This document shows positions 1 through 11,920 of a DNA stretch of 64,000 bases, piece after piece; within the stretch, counting starts at the first letter, position 1, and each line of letters starts with the position of its first letter. This DNA is from Tenodera sinensis. Lineage: Eukaryota; Arthropoda; Insecta; Mantodea; Mantidae. The translations under genes and the position numbers were made by a program. The stretch lies in the NCBI GenBank assembly GCA_030765045.1, contig CM060967.1:124596412-124660411 (forward strand), read 5' to 3'. The notes beneath the pieces are model-generated. The model made no database searches, had not been told where the DNA came from, and saw only the letters and a list, made by a program, of their open reading frames with translations.

Positions 1-977
1 GCGCGAGTGTGTATCAGTGTGTTTTGTGTAGTGTTTAACGCCCGCTTTTACTACTACGGCACCACAGGCAGTGACACTGATGATACATGGAATGAAGATG
101 GAGCACCGGTGGAATGAGATGGCGGGGGAAACCGGAGAACCCGGAGAAAACCCGCCCATACGCCGCTTCGTCCACCACGAATACCACATGCGGGTCCCTG
201 GGATCGAACCCGGACCGCCTAGGTGGTAGGCGAGCGCGCTAACCGCTCGGCCACGGCGCCGCCTATCAGTGTGTGTCAGTATGTCTGTCAATATATGTGT
301 CTGTGGACGGCATAACATAAAAACGAAAAGTCAGTTAAAAACCAAAGTTCGTATTTAAGTTTAATGTTTTTCAAGGATGCGACACGAAGATTTTGAAGAA
401 AATTCCTCCACTCTTTACATGTAAAATTTTTCGAAAATATTGATTTTCTTGAAAATGAGTCTATTTTGATTAAAATGTCATAGGTTTGAGATATTTTTAT
501 GGCAAACGAAATATATATTTTGAATGCTCTGGCTATAGCCTATGTAGTCCTGTTTACTCTGGATGACTTTTGCATAACTAGTATGCTGTAAGAAATGGAG
601 AAAATCTTACCATACACAAAAGGCAGATCCTGCCAAAACATATAACTTATGTTTAAATACATTTTTTGCAGAGTGAACCTTTTGGTTATTTGTGAGAGTT
701 TCGGAAAACAAATTTTCGTCAAATGGAACACCGTTATTCATTTTCTGTATCTTAGACGTGCAAAGAGAATGGAATTTGAAGGGTTTAAAAGATTTGACTA
801 TCGCACAAAGCCTACTGTATTCTAATATTCCCCTTGCACCTACAAGAAAATGAGCAATACGATAATTTGTACAAATGTTTATCTCAACTAACACGAAGAA
901 GATATAGCAATAAGAGTTTGTAAGAATGGTTAATACAAGAGTAGTGAGTGCATGTGAGTGCAACACATCAGATTTTT
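1..977 (+). repeat. CTTTCTC-family dispersed repeat, copy 1 (runs off window start)
   Basis: This copy of the window's most abundant repeat is cut by the window start and interrupted by a SINE (23-263). The family runs from ACTTTCTCTACT through a GT-rich tract to a 3' end of GTGAGTGCAACACATCAG followed by a T run. This copy has the internal landmarks 'GGATGCGACACGAAGATTTT' near 375 and the 3' end near 970. It encodes no protein. The family's class is unassigned: it has no terminal inverted repeats at the exact ends, only a 12-base subterminal inverted match (ACTTTCTCTACT / AGTAGAGAAAGT). Confidence 0.9.
23..263 (-). mobile_element. tRNA-derived SINE (family A), copy 1
   Basis: Read on the minus strand, the element starts with a tRNA-like head: an A box TGGCCGAGCGGTTAG and, about 35 bases later, a B box GGTTCGATCCC. 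This is the arrangement of an internal RNA polymerase III promoter. The 11-bp direct repeat TATCAGTGTGT at 12-22 and 264-274 flanks it exactly and is its target-site duplication, placed inside a CTTTCTC copy. A second copy lies at 29,005-29,252 and a fragment at 36,122-36,180. It is a non-autonomous retroposon, not a functional tRNA. Confidence 0.9.
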
Positions 978-1560
978 TTCGGTTCTTGTATCTTATTTCA
1001 GAAGATTTAATTTTCCATTTGTTTAAATGAATGTTCAGTGCTTCTACTAAAACAATTTGTGGTTCTATAATAATAACTTATGGCCTTCATTTTAAAAAAT
1101 GTCTTTAGCATGTCCGTTTGCCTCTCTTTGCCCTACACCAGAAGGTATTCTCTGTTTCAAAAGTGCAACCGTCTCACTCAAAGAGGCTTTGTATATCACT
1201 GGCAATGTTTCCAGAAAACTAGTATGTACTTGTAACAATGGGAGTTGCATATTTTTCGAAGTCGCTGAAAATTCTTAAACGAAATCCGTGTTTTGAAGAC
1301 TTGAAGCAGGGAGGAAAATATTCGCATACTTTATCTTGAGCTTTCAGACGCCACAGGATTTTTCATGTCTTTTACTCAGTCGAACTTTAATATCATTAAA
1401 GGCCATGGGTTGTAGTTTTTGCAATTGTTTTTGAAGGTTAACCAACGGCTAAACTAAACGGCTGAACTATTTGAAGAAGTTTGCAGTGTTGAAGCTGGAT
1501 CTGCTTCAGCCATTTAGTACTTAAAATTACTGGCTCAACATAAAGTGTGCGAGCAGTACA
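978..1560. other. Anonymous AT-rich sequence
   Basis: I see no gene, RNA gene or recognisable repeat here. The next feature (from 1566) is a SINE tail. Confidence 0.5.
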
Positions 1561-1565
1561 AGAAG

Positions 1566-1670
1566 TGAGTGAGTGAGTGAGTGAGTGAGTGAGTGAGTGA
1601 GTGAGTGAGTGAGTGAGTGAGTGTTGCTTAAAGGCCCAGTCGACAACTAGGTAGTTAGGGCCTTTGTACA
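1566..1670 (-). mobile_element. SINE 3' end (family C) with a (CACT)n tail
   Basis: On the minus strand, a short segment with two GGCCC/GGGCC blocks around 'GTTGTCGACTGGGCC' runs into a (CACT)n tail of about 60 bases, seen as GTGA repeats on the plus strand at 1566-1623. The same segment plus a short CACT tail is inserted with a clean target-site duplication at 36,744-36,795. This microsatellite is therefore best read as the tail of a retroposed element rather than an independent tandem repeat. Confidence 0.7.
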
Positions 1671-1825
1671 AGAAAATTAGCCTTATAATCTCCAGTATTA
1701 GCATGTAAGATGTATGTTCTAATGACATGTTTGTGGAGAGATAATTTCCTTCATTCAAGAAGGAACGAGGTGATAATGGCAAATTGTTCATGATCGAAAA
1801 TTTGAGCATGTATATAGTTCAACGA

Positions 1826-3245
1826 GACAGAGAAGGAGAGAGGGAGAGAGAGAAAGAAGGAGTGAAAGAAAGAAGGAAGGAAGGAGTGAAAGAAAGAAGG
1901 AAGGAAGGAGTGAAAGAAAGAAGGAAGGAGTGAAAGAAGGAAGGAAGGAGTGAAAGAAGGAAGGAAGGAAGGAGTGAAAGAAGGAAGGAAGGAAGGAGTG
2001 AAAGAAGGAAGGAAGGAAGGAGTGAGAGAAGGAAGGAAGGAAGGAGTGAAAGAAGGAAGGAAGGAGTGAAAGAAGGAAGGAAGGAGTGAAAGAAGGAAGG
2101 AAGGAAGGAGTGAAAGAAAGAAGGAAGGAAGGAGTGAAAGAAGGAAGGAAGGAAGAAGTGAAAGAAGGAAGGAAGGAGTGAAAGAAGGAAGGAAGGAAGG
2201 AGTGAAAGAAGGAAGGAAGGAGTGAAAGAAGGAAGGAAGGAGTGAAAGAAGGAAGGAAGGAAGGAGTGAAAGAAAGAAGGAAGGAAGGAGTGAAAGAAGG
2301 AAGGAAGGAAGGAGTGAAAGAAAGAAGGAAGGAAGGAGTGAAAGAAGGAAGGAAGGAAGGAGTGAAAGAAGGAAGGAAGGAGTGAAAGAAGGAAGGAAGG
2401 AAGGAGTGAAAGAAGGAAGGAAGGAAGGAGTGAAAGAAGGAAGGAAGGAGTGAAAGAAGGAAGGAAGGAGTGAAAGAAGGAAGGAGTGAAAGAAGGAAGG
2501 AAGGAAGGAGTGAAAGAAGGAAGGAAGGAGTGAAAGAAGGAAGGAAGGAGTGAAAGAAAGAAGGAAGGAAGGAGTGAAAGAAGGAAGGAAGGAGTGAAAG
2601 AAAGAAGGAAGGAAGGAGTGAAAGAAGGAAGGAAGGAAGGAGTGAAAGAAGGAAGGAAGGAAGGAGTGAAAGAAGGAAGGAAGGAAGGAAGGAGTGAAAG
2701 AAGGAAGGAAGGAGTGAAAGAAGGAAGGAAGGAAGGAGTGAAAGAAGGAAGGAAGGAAGGAGTGAAAGAAGGAAGGAGTGAAAGAAGGAAGGAAGGAAGG
2801 AGTGAAAGAAGGAAGGAAGGAGTGAAAGAAGGAAGGAAGGAGTGAAAGAAAGAAGGAAGGAAGGAGTGAAAGAAGGAAGGAAGGAAGGAGTGAAAGAAGG
2901 AAGGAAGGAGTGAAAGAAGGAAGGAAGGAAGGAGTGAAAGAAGGAAGGAAGGAGTGAAAGAAGGAAGGAAGGAGTGAAAGAAGGAAGGAAGGAAGGAGTG
3001 AAAGAAGGAAGGAAGGAGTGAAAGAAGGAAGGAAGGAGTGAAAGAAGGAAGGAAGGAGTGAAAGAAGGAAGGAGTGAAAGAAGGAAGGAGTGAAAGAAGG
3101 AAGGAAGGAGTGAAAGAAGGAAGGAAGGAGTGAAAGAAGGAAGCAAGGAAGGAAGGAAGGAGGGAGGGAGGGAGGGAGGGAGAGAGGGAGGGAGGGAGGG
3201 AAGGAAGGAAGGAAGGAAAGAAAGAAAGGAGAGAGAGAGAAAGAG
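1826..3245 (+). repeat. Near-homopurine minisatellite, GGAGTGAAAGAA(GGAA)n
   Basis: About 1.4 kb is built from a unit with a constant core GGAGTGAAAGAA and a variable number of GGAA blocks, giving unit lengths near 16, 20 and 24 bases. The plus strand is purine throughout except the single T per unit in the GTG step. From about 3145 the array changes to GGAA, GGGA and GA repeats. Long open frames on the minus strand (proteins of S, F, L, P, H, T) are translations of this repeat and are not genes. Confidence 0.95.
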
Positions 3246-3555
3246 TGAAATTTGAGTTGTGAAGTGTGTTTTATTGTGAATAGTATTTGACAGACACTTT
3301 TGTGAAAGTATATCGTCAAATAAACCTTAATAAAATAAGAAATACAAAAGTTAGTTCAATAATGATTACCTACATTCTTAGCAAATACAAAAGAAATAAT
3401 AGGTATATCCTGTGCGATTTATTATGGTTATTTATAAGATGCAGTTTTGAGAAATAAAGTTACAAATAGCTCTTCTAAAATAAGCAGAAAACCTAACGGT
3501 GTTCGCATTTAATTTAAACAAACTTATTTTCAGCATATACAATTAAATAAACCTA
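3246..3555. other. Anonymous AT-rich sequence
   Basis: No gene or repeat is recognised between the minisatellite and the SINE-like fragment at 3556. Confidence 0.5.
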
Positions 3556-3725
3556 CCTAACCACGGAACCGGCCAGGAGGAACCGGGGCGCTGACCATGT
3601 CCCATCTCCAGTACTACACCCCACTCATGACACCTGAGGTGGCCAGAGGTGGAGGACGTAGTGGCCGGGCCGGGCAGTAGGGTCTTGGCCCGGAAAGGGC
3701 TGCTGCGCCTCAGGGAAAACCCACT
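3556..3725 (+). mobile_element. Fragment related to the 3' part of SINE family B
   Basis: A GC-rich island in AT-rich DNA. The stretch around 3646-3680 (GGTGGAGGACGTAGTGGCCGG) closely resembles the 3' part of the complete SINE at 27,200-27,948 (CTGGAGGACGTAACGGCCGG). No tRNA-like head is visible, so this is a truncated or diverged relative. Confidence 0.55.
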
Positions 3726-3849
3726 TTTAATAAGTAAATGCAGGAAATGTATTTTACTAAGTATTTCATTAAAGCACATTTCCTGCATTTTGTGCTATTT
3801 GTAAATTAATTATCATTAAAAGCAGTTTTCTAAGTTACAATGCGTGATC

Positions 3850-3852
<3 letters not shown>

Positions 3853-3921
<69 letters not shown>

Positions 3922-4002
3922 GTAAGAATGCATCTGCTACAAAACCAATTAGTCTGTCAATTTCAATGCGCGCGCGTGTGTGTGTGTTTGTGTGTGTGTG
4001 TG

Positions 4003-4043
<41 letters not shown>
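3853..4043. repeat. Compound (GT)n ... (GA)n microsatellite
   Basis: GT repeats at about 3853-3918, a 50-base unique interruption, a second GT block at about 3970-4003, then GA repeats to 4042. The cysteine-valine frame across it is simple sequence, not a gene. Confidence 0.95.
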
Positions 4044-4046
<3 letters not shown>

Positions 4047-4221
4047 TATCTGTCGTAAAACTGCATCTGCGCAAAACTATTCAATCTGTGAGAGCAATAA
4101 CTGTGACATACACAGTAAAACGACCTAAACCAAATTGAAAATCTCTCCAAGTTTACGTCCAGAATAGGCGCCGTGTGTTTTAGTGGCAAGAGGATAGTCT
4201 ACAATCAAAATAAAACAAAAT

Positions 4222-4985
4222 CTGATGTGCTGCACTCACATGCCTTTCTCTACTCTTGTACCAATCATTCTCACAAACTCTTATTCCTATATCTTATTCG
4301 TGTTAGTTGAGAAAAATAATTGTAGAAATTATCTTATTGCTTATTTTCTTGTAGATGCAAGGAGAATATTAGAATACAGTAGGCTTTTAGTGAGAAAAAC
4401 CTTTTAAAGCTTTGAGATCCCGTTCTCTTTGCACGGTTAACATATAAAAAAATTAATAACGATATTCCATTTGAAAGAAGTATAAGTTCTCCTGAACTAA
4501 TACGAATAACAACGTTCACTCTTTAAAAAAATGATATAAATTGTGTATTTTATCAAGGTCTACATTTTTTGTATAGTAAGATTTGGTTTATCTCTTACGG
4601 TTTACCAATTATGCAAAAGTTGTTGTTGTTGTTGTTTTCTAGTGCCTTGCATCTGGCAATGAAGCCATTAGCATTCGTGCTTTCCAATACTTTTGAACTG
4701 TACCAATTATGCAAAAGTCATCCAGAGTAAATAGGACTTCATGGGCTATAGCCAGAAAATTCAAGATATACATTTCATTTGTCATAAAAATATCTCAAAC
4801 ACATGGCATTTTAATCAAAATCGTTAGAGCCATTTTCAAGAAAATCAAAATTTTCGAAAAACTTTCTATGCAAAGGGTAGAGGGTAGTTTAGGGTGAGGC
4901 TATTTTCTTCAAAATCTTCGTGTCGCATCCTTGAAACACATTAAACTTAAATACTCATTTTGGTTTTCAACCGACTTTTGGATTT
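4222..4985 (-). repeat. CTTTCTC-family repeat, copy 2
   Basis: Reverse-orientation copy. It starts at the 3' terminus of the family (CTGATGTGCTGCACTCACATG) and runs back to the 'AACCGACTTTTG' region, where it is truncated before the GT tract. It is interrupted by an 80-bp SINE tail at 4621-4700. Confidence 0.9.
4621..4700 (-). mobile_element. 5'-truncated SINE (family D) with a (CAA)n tail
   Basis: An 80-bp insertion in CTTTCTC copy 2, flanked by the exact 18-bp direct repeat TACCAATTATGCAAAAGT at 4603-4620 and 4701-4718. On the minus strand it ends in (AAC)n. A long duplication plus a simple A-rich tail is the signature of target-primed reverse transcription. Confidence 0.85.
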
Positions 4986-4989
4986 TACT

Positions 4990-5107
4990 TTCTCTGCCGG
5001 TAAGTAGAAGGAAGTATTGCGTTCACCCAAAAATTCGATGTCGAGATTTCACCGGAAATATATGTTTGAGACCCCCTGAATCCGAAAAAAGCATTTTTAG
5101 AAAAAGG
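4990..5107 (+). repeat. CTTTCTC-family 5' fragment
   Basis: The first about 118 bases of a forward copy (ACTTTCTCTGCC... to ...TTTTTAGAAAAAGG), wedged between reverse copies 2 and 3. It stops where the GT tract would begin. Confidence 0.85.
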
Positions 5108-5906
5108 TATGATGTGTTGCACTCACATAACTTCTCTACTCTTATACTAACCATTCTTGCAAACTCTTTTTCCTATATTTTCGTGTTAGTTGAGATAAAC
5201 ATTTGTACAAATTATCTTATTGCTTATTTCCTTGTAGGTGCAAGGGGAATATGAGAGTACAGTAGGGTTTGAGCGACTGTCAAATCTTTCAAAGTTTTGA
5301 GATGCCGTTCTCTTTGCACGCTTAACATATAAAAATGAATAACGATGTTTGATTTGACAGAAGTGCTCCAAAACTCACACAAATAATAAAGCTTATCTCC
5401 GAAATGGTCCATTCTACAAAAAATATTTAGACATAAATTGTGTATTTTAGCAATATCTACGTTTTTGTATTGTCTCCTACCAGCTATGCAAAAGTCATCC
5501 AGACTAAATAGCAATTCATGGGCTATAGCCAGAAAATTCAAGATATACATTTCATTTGTCATAAAAATATTTAAAACATTTGCATTTTAGTTAAAATCGT
5601 TAAAGCCATCTTCAAGAAAATCAAAGTTTCAAAAAAATATTTCATGTAAAGGGTAGTTTAGGGTGGGGCTATTTATCTTCAAAATCTTCGTGTCGCAACC
5701 TTGAAAGACATTAAACTTAAATACCAACTTTGGTTTTCAACCGACTTTTGTTTTTGAGTTAAGGAGACGCGCGAACCTTTTTCTAAAAATGTTTTTTTTT
5801 TCCAGGGGGCCTCAAAGGATATATTTCTGGTGAAATCTCGACATCATATTTTTAGGTGGAATACAATACTTTCTTTACGTGGTAGAGAAAGTAAAAAGGA
5901 TTATGA
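5108..5906 (-). repeat. CTTTCTC-family repeat, copy 3
   Basis: Reverse-orientation, essentially full-length copy from TGATGTGTTGCACTCACAT to TAGAGAAAGTAAAAA. It lacks an expanded CA tract: the fixed site holds only a short GACGCGCGAAC segment near 5765. Confidence 0.9.
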
Positions 5907-5910
5907 ATTC

Positions 5911-8900
5911 CCAAGTGTTAATTGGTATGACGGTGCAATAGCGATTTCATGTGAAGTACCACAGTGAACTTGTATGGATAATATAATTCAGATTCAAGTT
6001 CCAAGAGAATAGTTGGTTACTTTTGCGAAGTGCTAAAATAATCGGCAGAGACAGCTGAGATGTGAGACAAGCATTTGCCAGGAGGTCGATTCACCATACA
6101 CGTCGGAAATTACAGCTGTTGCAGTCAGTTGTCTTAGCAGCTCTGAGCAAACGTTATTAATAATGGGCATGGCTGGGAAGTTGAAGACATTTAAATGGCA
6201 TCTAAGATACTTATAAAAAGCCAAAACTATTCTAAAAGGGGCTAAATTACTGGATAAAAGAACGTGAAAATATATGTATAATATTTTTTATTTTAATTAC
6301 ATATTTAAATAATGCAAAATTAATTCTTGACATTAGGTATCAGTTCCTACAATTGCATCAGCCATTATTAAAAGGGTATCTGGGTCCATTTCCCCCAAAC
6401 TGTGTATTTATGGACTAAAGAGTTAAACACATTTGCAATTACATCTATACAAAATGGTGGTAGTATAGAACATACAGTGCAAAACATTAATGAATAAAAT
6501 GCCGCCTATTTGAATCGTATTGTTTAAGATAGCTATGTTAATAATCGTTATCTGTTCGACTGCAGTAAAATGTAGTCGAAGGAAGGTGACATTGAAAAAA
6601 AATTAAAAGAAGACCTGTAAAGACCAGTGTCCCAAAATTAATATGTAATTGGGCCTTCTCTTTGGACACTCGAAAAAGAACAGAATTTTTTCTCAACCTG
6701 TGAATCTTAATAATAAGATTTCCTATCTCCAGTGAAAGCCATGTTTATTGTTTTGATTGTTGAATATCTGTAGCGACACATTTACAAGCATGCACCGGCG
6801 CCATTAGGGATGCAAACTTGGAAAGAGTCTATTTGGTGATATGAGGCATTTTGATGTTACTGCACGGTCAATGCTTAAAAACCGGATGAACTTATGATTA
6901 CATACAGTTCATTCCTTTGGGATCTCCTTCTGTAGAGAACAGTACTCCTCGGGATTACTTAACCCTACATTGTCGCAACATCTCACCCCCACTTTGGAGA
7001 AAAACCCCTCACACGGTTAATATACAACCTGTGCAACGATTAGATTAGGGAGCAGTCATCCCGAACAAGATTGTCTTTCTGGTGATACTGGTAAACACCA
7101 TCCACAAGTACAATTTTCTGCTCTCAAGGATCAGCTGTATAAAGGCCTTAAAAGTTGACGTACAGGCTTCCGCACCTTCCGACAAGGGTGCCTGCTACAC
7201 GACTCTCCCGGAAGCTTCCGCTGGTTGTGGGTAGCGTTCATAAGTTCTCGTTATGTTATATATGCATTCGGCTTCCTCAACATACTGCTTTTCGCATGCG
7301 CACATAAACAGAAGCCAAACACCTGCGATAATGGATGGTGAATTACTAATATTGTTTGTGCCCAGTTATAAATAATTGTATGATGCGATAGGCGCCAATT
7401 ACCACAACCTGTTACGCCGCGCAAAACTTCCCTAGGGTCTTGTTGAACATCTGGGAAAAGATGACTAGGTACTAATAAATTCGCTACATTGATTTCTTTT
7501 CTATCATTACAACATCCTCGCCCGAATAGCAGTAGCTTTTGGGATTGTACCCATCCATATTTTATGATCAACTAAATTTTCCAGTCGGAATATTCCGAGC
7601 AGTGAGGTTTAAACTTCCACGGAAAACGGACAGCTGCAAATATCCGTTCCGGCCTGGCGGGCCAATATGCGCCAAACTTTATTCACCTCAATGTTTTGCC
7701 TAGAGCCGTGCTTAGCGCATATCATCTAATTGCCATCACCTTCGGCAGCTTTCTTGCTTGCTTGTTTTCACAGTGTTACATTGTGAAGGACAACACTGCG
7801 TTCATCCATGCCGATGGACCTTAAACAATAGATAACTAACATCTGGAGTGAAGGAAGAAGCTGTGTAGACCACTTAGAATTAGTGGTGAAATTATTTGCA
7901 TTCAGAACCATGTGTTCATAAGGTGACAAATATGTCAGAATGGAAAAACCACAGCCACCTACATATGTAAAGTTTTGACCGACTTCCAATATTTTCACTA
8001 TCGCTCTTAGTAATGTTAATGAAGTAAAGTCTGTCTAAGCTGAACCTCTTACATAATGAAAACCTGGACAAACTGAGAGTAAATCTCGGAACGGAGTTAT
8101 TTCCTATTTTAAATAATACTCTAAACCGAAAAACCGTCTAATGCAGACACGGGATACTTGTCTGTAACAACTTAAATAACCCGACTAAGATGCATTATTA
8201 TACGTGTAATGCTTAACTACGTGCTAAATTATTAAAGTGATAGTGATAGTCATAAATTTTGAACGCTACTGTACTTGCACCCACGTTTTAAGAACCGTTT
8301 ATATAAGATTTTACTTGATACAATTATGTCAGGACAGATAAACTGTCAGAGAAATTGAAACTATGTATTACTCGTATAATATGTATGTTGAAAATAATTG
8401 GCGAGCTGAATTAACACATGCAAATCATAAATAAATACACTCTGTGCAGTACAAAACAAATGCTGAGCCATAATACACTCTGTGACTAAGTACAGGACAA
8501 AATAATAAAGCACACTGGTAATAACTCAACCACACGATAGTGCGTCAGCTCAATACTTCACTTTCAGAGCAGAGAAAAGCAACTCAACCGCGTGACCTTG
8601 TGTACAGCAGCTGCGTTATCGTGTTTCTGTATGCGCAGTGGGAAAACCCCTCGCAGCGGTTCGGATGTTTTTGGGTCTCTCCGTATAAAAGCATTGTGAC
8701 CGTTAAAGTAAACAGCATAGACTGTTCGTTAACCAGGAAGATTAAGAGGAAAGAAGCGACAAGAGAAGCAAGTAACTAGAAGAGTACAGAGACATAAGGA
8801 GCTGTTGAGAAAGAAACTGTTGCATGAAGAGAAGGGTCTATAAACAATAGCACGAAGGGTGATACATAAGGAGTAGTTGAACTAAGAGGAGGGTTCATTT

Positions 8901-10690
8901 GTTGTAAGAAAAGAGAACTACTTGTTGGACACACTCTACATAGCGTGGGTTCAGGAAGGTTGTATCAATCGAGAGGTGAATAGGTCAATTGATAGAGTTC
9001 ATGCACAATATAGTGGAATTTCGCCATGGAGAATTAGTTCTTGCATGCAAAATGAGTGTCTGACTCAACTGCATATATGTTGCGATAAAAATACTCAGTT
9101 AAATAAGGAATGTGGTAAATGTAAAGCATAGGGCTATGAATCCGCAGATTTCGCGTGATGCTAGATTCCACTATGGTGAATAAGAAATCCTGCAAAGTAA
9201 TTCGTCTGTCTGAAATGTAAAAGAGATGACTGAACATTACTAAATACATTATCTATCCAATCTGGCAACAGAGTAGCACTCAAGAAGTTAATGTTTTGTT
9301 TAATAATACGGCTACTGCTATCAAGTATGCGTTCAACCTGGTGAATGAAACTCCGAACTAGGCAAGTCACAAGCATTAGTTTCGCCACATGTCTGTTTGT
9401 TATCACCTAATGAAGCAACGAGTGGAGGTGCTGTTTCAAGCTTTCCAAGCAATATTCGCTATATCTAACGAGTGTCAGCATTCCTAAACTTTGGCTTTGC
9501 GCGATTGCCAAACGTATGTGACAAACTTATTCCAATAGACACGCTGAAATCCAATTATTTTGTGGCTAAACCAAACATTTTAGATACAAATGGAAGATAC
9601 AGAATAAATCATCTCGTAAATACCTGCCTCTGTATGCAAACTGCAGAAGTAAACTATAAAGGAAGTTGTATTTCAGCTTAAGTCAAGAAGCTGGCGTTAA
9701 AGTCTGCACACTAATAGCCTAACACCTTGTATTTATGTATTTTGGGAGTGGTAAGAAAAGGACCTAAGCTATTTTTATTGCTGAATCTATTTTACCCGCT
9801 TGGGTTACCAGGTGGAAGATTTTATAACATTCGATTTTATCGTGTGTAAGAATATTTGTGTTAAAAATAAATTTACCATTTGATCTGGAACGCAACTTCA
9901 AAAAGGCATCCACCAATTAACCTTTGCTTAAAAAAGATTTCATATTGAACGATGTCCCTTTCTCGTTTGCTTTCAAGACAAAGATAACATGGAGCTGAAT
10001 GTTTAGATTATCTGTTGATCTTGCTCACAGTTAATGATTGCCTTAACTAAATTATATGTGGTGCTAGGGGTCTAACATCGAATATTTTGACAAATGATAT
10101 GTATTCACTTCCGTATGTTAGTTGTTTTTCTCTTTGTCCAAGAGTTTTCCACAAACAAAGCACTATTTGATATTTTTGTATAGTCGTAAATGTGCCTGTG
10201 AGATGCACTATCCGTTTGCTTCACACCTCAATGCCCAACCCACTGGACTATATAATGAGAGACCACTGGCTTTGTAGAACTCATTCCGATACAACAGTCA
10301 TTACCACATTACAGTATTCGTTCCGCCCACTCTGCTTCATGTTTTCTGTGGCACGCCTACTTGAACGTACTAACCAACCCAAAAACATTTAGTAAAATGT
10401 TAAAATATTTGCACTTGTCACATATATCACAGCGATAAAATTCTGCATGTGAGCATGTTTTGCTACTACTTTCCATTGGGGTACCTTGGATGCTTCTTGA
10501 ATTTTTCTAGCCTCTGTGGGATTCACAGTGACTTTGTTTTGTTCGTTGGTGTCTTGATGAGGGAATTGCGCGTGTAATCCAGGAAGTAACTGCCGTTTGC
10601 GTATTTCCGTTGTGTACATAGCTGCTGGGCTTCTATCCAAGGCGAATGGTTTTGTGACAACTTTTCTCAGTACTTTCACAAGTTGTTATT
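5911..10690. other. Anonymous DNA without recognisable features
   Basis: About 4.8 kb of mixed-composition sequence. The short frames present (all under about 110 codons) have no family signature that I can see, and I found no tRNA-like boxes, terminal repeats or long tandem arrays. Non-coding host sequence or TE remains too old to recognise by eye are both possible. Confidence 0.45.
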
Positions 10691-10707
10691 GTGCATTCTG
10701 TGATTGT

Positions 10708-11256
10708 TCAAAGTGAACAGTGACACAACGTGACGTGAGAGGTATTGTATTTTAGAGAGAGAGTAGAAAACTTACGAACCGGCTGCTGAGTGTTTTGCCT
10801 GTCCGCCTTGGCGTTCGTTGAAAGGAGATGCTGAAACTGGTCTCCGTCATTGCCTATACACTTTTGGCACTTCTTTAGGAAATTACCCACCACTTGCCGC
10901 AGTTCATGTTGAGAAATGCTCGCCATTTCCTGGCGGATTTTTGCTTGTTCTTCCAGGATGGTTGGGTTAGTCTTGTACACTTTATATCTTAAGTTACCCC
11001 AGAGATAGAAATCGCAGGGAGTTAGGTCGGGGTATCAAGGGAGTCACAAATTTCTACTAATAATTCTGTCCCGAAACACACTTTCAATTGTTGTCATCGA
11101 AAGATTGGCCTATGAGCTATTGCAGAGTCTTGTTGAAAAAAAAAAAAAGACAAAATCACGTTCTCTATCTGTTAATACTCTAAAAATATGGGCAAAATTG
11201 TATTCACCTATGTACGAGCGTCAACTGTTGAATCGAAAAAAAAAAATGGCCCTATA
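10708..11256 (-). pseudogene. Mariner-like DDE transposase relic, C-terminal half
   Basis: The minus strand encodes pieces of an IS630/Tc1/mariner-superfamily transposase of the type common in arthropods. In order these are a QQDSAIAH block (second catalytic Asp, near 11,105), a broken linker, YPDLTPCDFYLWGNLR (third catalytic residue region, near 11,030), then YKVYKTNP and the helical tail with QEMASISQHELRQVV and a GDQFQHLL block near 10,830. Frameshifts and stops separate the blocks, and the N-terminal DNA-binding half is missing, so it cannot make an active enzyme. A second relic of the same segment lies head-to-head at 11,997-12,345. The family assignment rests on the motifs and is fairly secure, although the exact subfamily is not. 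Confidence 0.75.
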
Positions 11257-11270
11257 ACTCAGAACCTAAT

Positions 11271-11412
11271 AAGAGGTAGAACTGGAACTTAAAAATTCAA
11301 TGCCACAACTGGGATTTGAACCACAGACCTTCCGCTTGCCGGGCGGACGCTCTAACCACTGAGCTATTGTGACAAACTACCAGAATGGCATTAAATTCTC
11401 AAGCCAGTTCGC
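11271..11412 (-). mobile_element. tRNA-derived SINE (family E), 3'-truncated copy
   Basis: On the minus strand this reads leader GCGAACTGGCTTGAG, A box ATAGCTCAGTGGTTAGAGCG and B box GGTTCAAATCCC, then stops at 'AGTTCTACCTCTT', before the family's 3' end. The tRNA-like part folds an anticodon stem (TCCGC/GCGGA), but its T stem is mispaired, so it is a SINE head and not a tRNA gene. Confidence 0.85.
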
Positions 11413-11527
11413 ATTTCTCCTGGTAAACCACAAAGGCAGTCTCACATCAGAGACAATTACCCCAATGGTGACTTACTATTGCAAGTACTTTATATCCCAG
11501 GATTAAATAACCTTCACATGGTAATTA

Positions 11528-11708
11528 TTATTTATTTATGCCAACAAACTTACTGTTGGTGTTTTAAAACACACAAGCCGTGTGTGGGCAAAGTTTAAGA
11601 GGTAGAACTGGAACTTAAAAATGCAATGCCACAACTGGGATTTGAACCACAGACCTTCCGCTTGCCGGGCGGACGCTCTAACCACTGAGCTATTGTGACA
11701 AACTACCA
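11528..11708 (-). mobile_element. tRNA-derived SINE (family E), left palindrome arm
   Basis: This has the same element as 11,271-11,412 but with an intact 3' end (tail ATAAATAAATAATT on the minus strand) and without the first about 35 bases of the leader. It abuts copy 3 head-to-head, so about 180 bases are almost perfectly self-complementary with it. Confidence 0.9.
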
Positions 11709-11920
11709 GCGAACTGGCTTGAGAATTTAATGCCATTCTGGTAGTTTGTCACAATAGCTCAGTGGTTAGAGCGTCCGCCCGGCAAGCGGAAGGTCTGTGG
11801 TTCAAATCCTAGTTGTGGCATTGAATTTTTAAGTTCCAGTTCTACCTCTTAAACTTTGCCCACACACGGCTTGTGTGTTTAAAAACACCGACAGTAAGTT
11901 TGTTGGCATAAATAAATAAT
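11709..11920 (+). mobile_element. tRNA-derived SINE (family E), full-length right palindrome arm
   Basis: Full-length copy of about 212 bp: leader GCGAACTGGCTTGAG, A box near 11,755, B box GGTTCAAATCC near 11,800, body and AATAAATAAT tail. The whole cluster 11,270-11,920 is flanked by the 11-bp direct repeat CAGAACCTAAT (11,259-11,269 and 11,921-11,931). Confidence 0.9.

Noticed and set aside
1751..3319. Long minus-strand frames (up to 522 codons) of Ser/Phe/Leu/Pro/His
   Set aside because: They are translations of the GGAA-type minisatellite. Two minus-strand frames are open at once, which simple sequence does and a gene rarely would.
7251..7998. Frames of 76-106 codons in the unannotated 6-10.7 kb region
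   Set aside because: No recognisable motif, no neighbouring exon signals, and lengths expected by chance.
11709..11830. Candidate tRNA-Ala (GGC) gene
   Set aside because: The anticodon stem pairs, but position 33 is C, the T stem is mispaired, and the sequence occurs as three SINE copies with a leader and tail.
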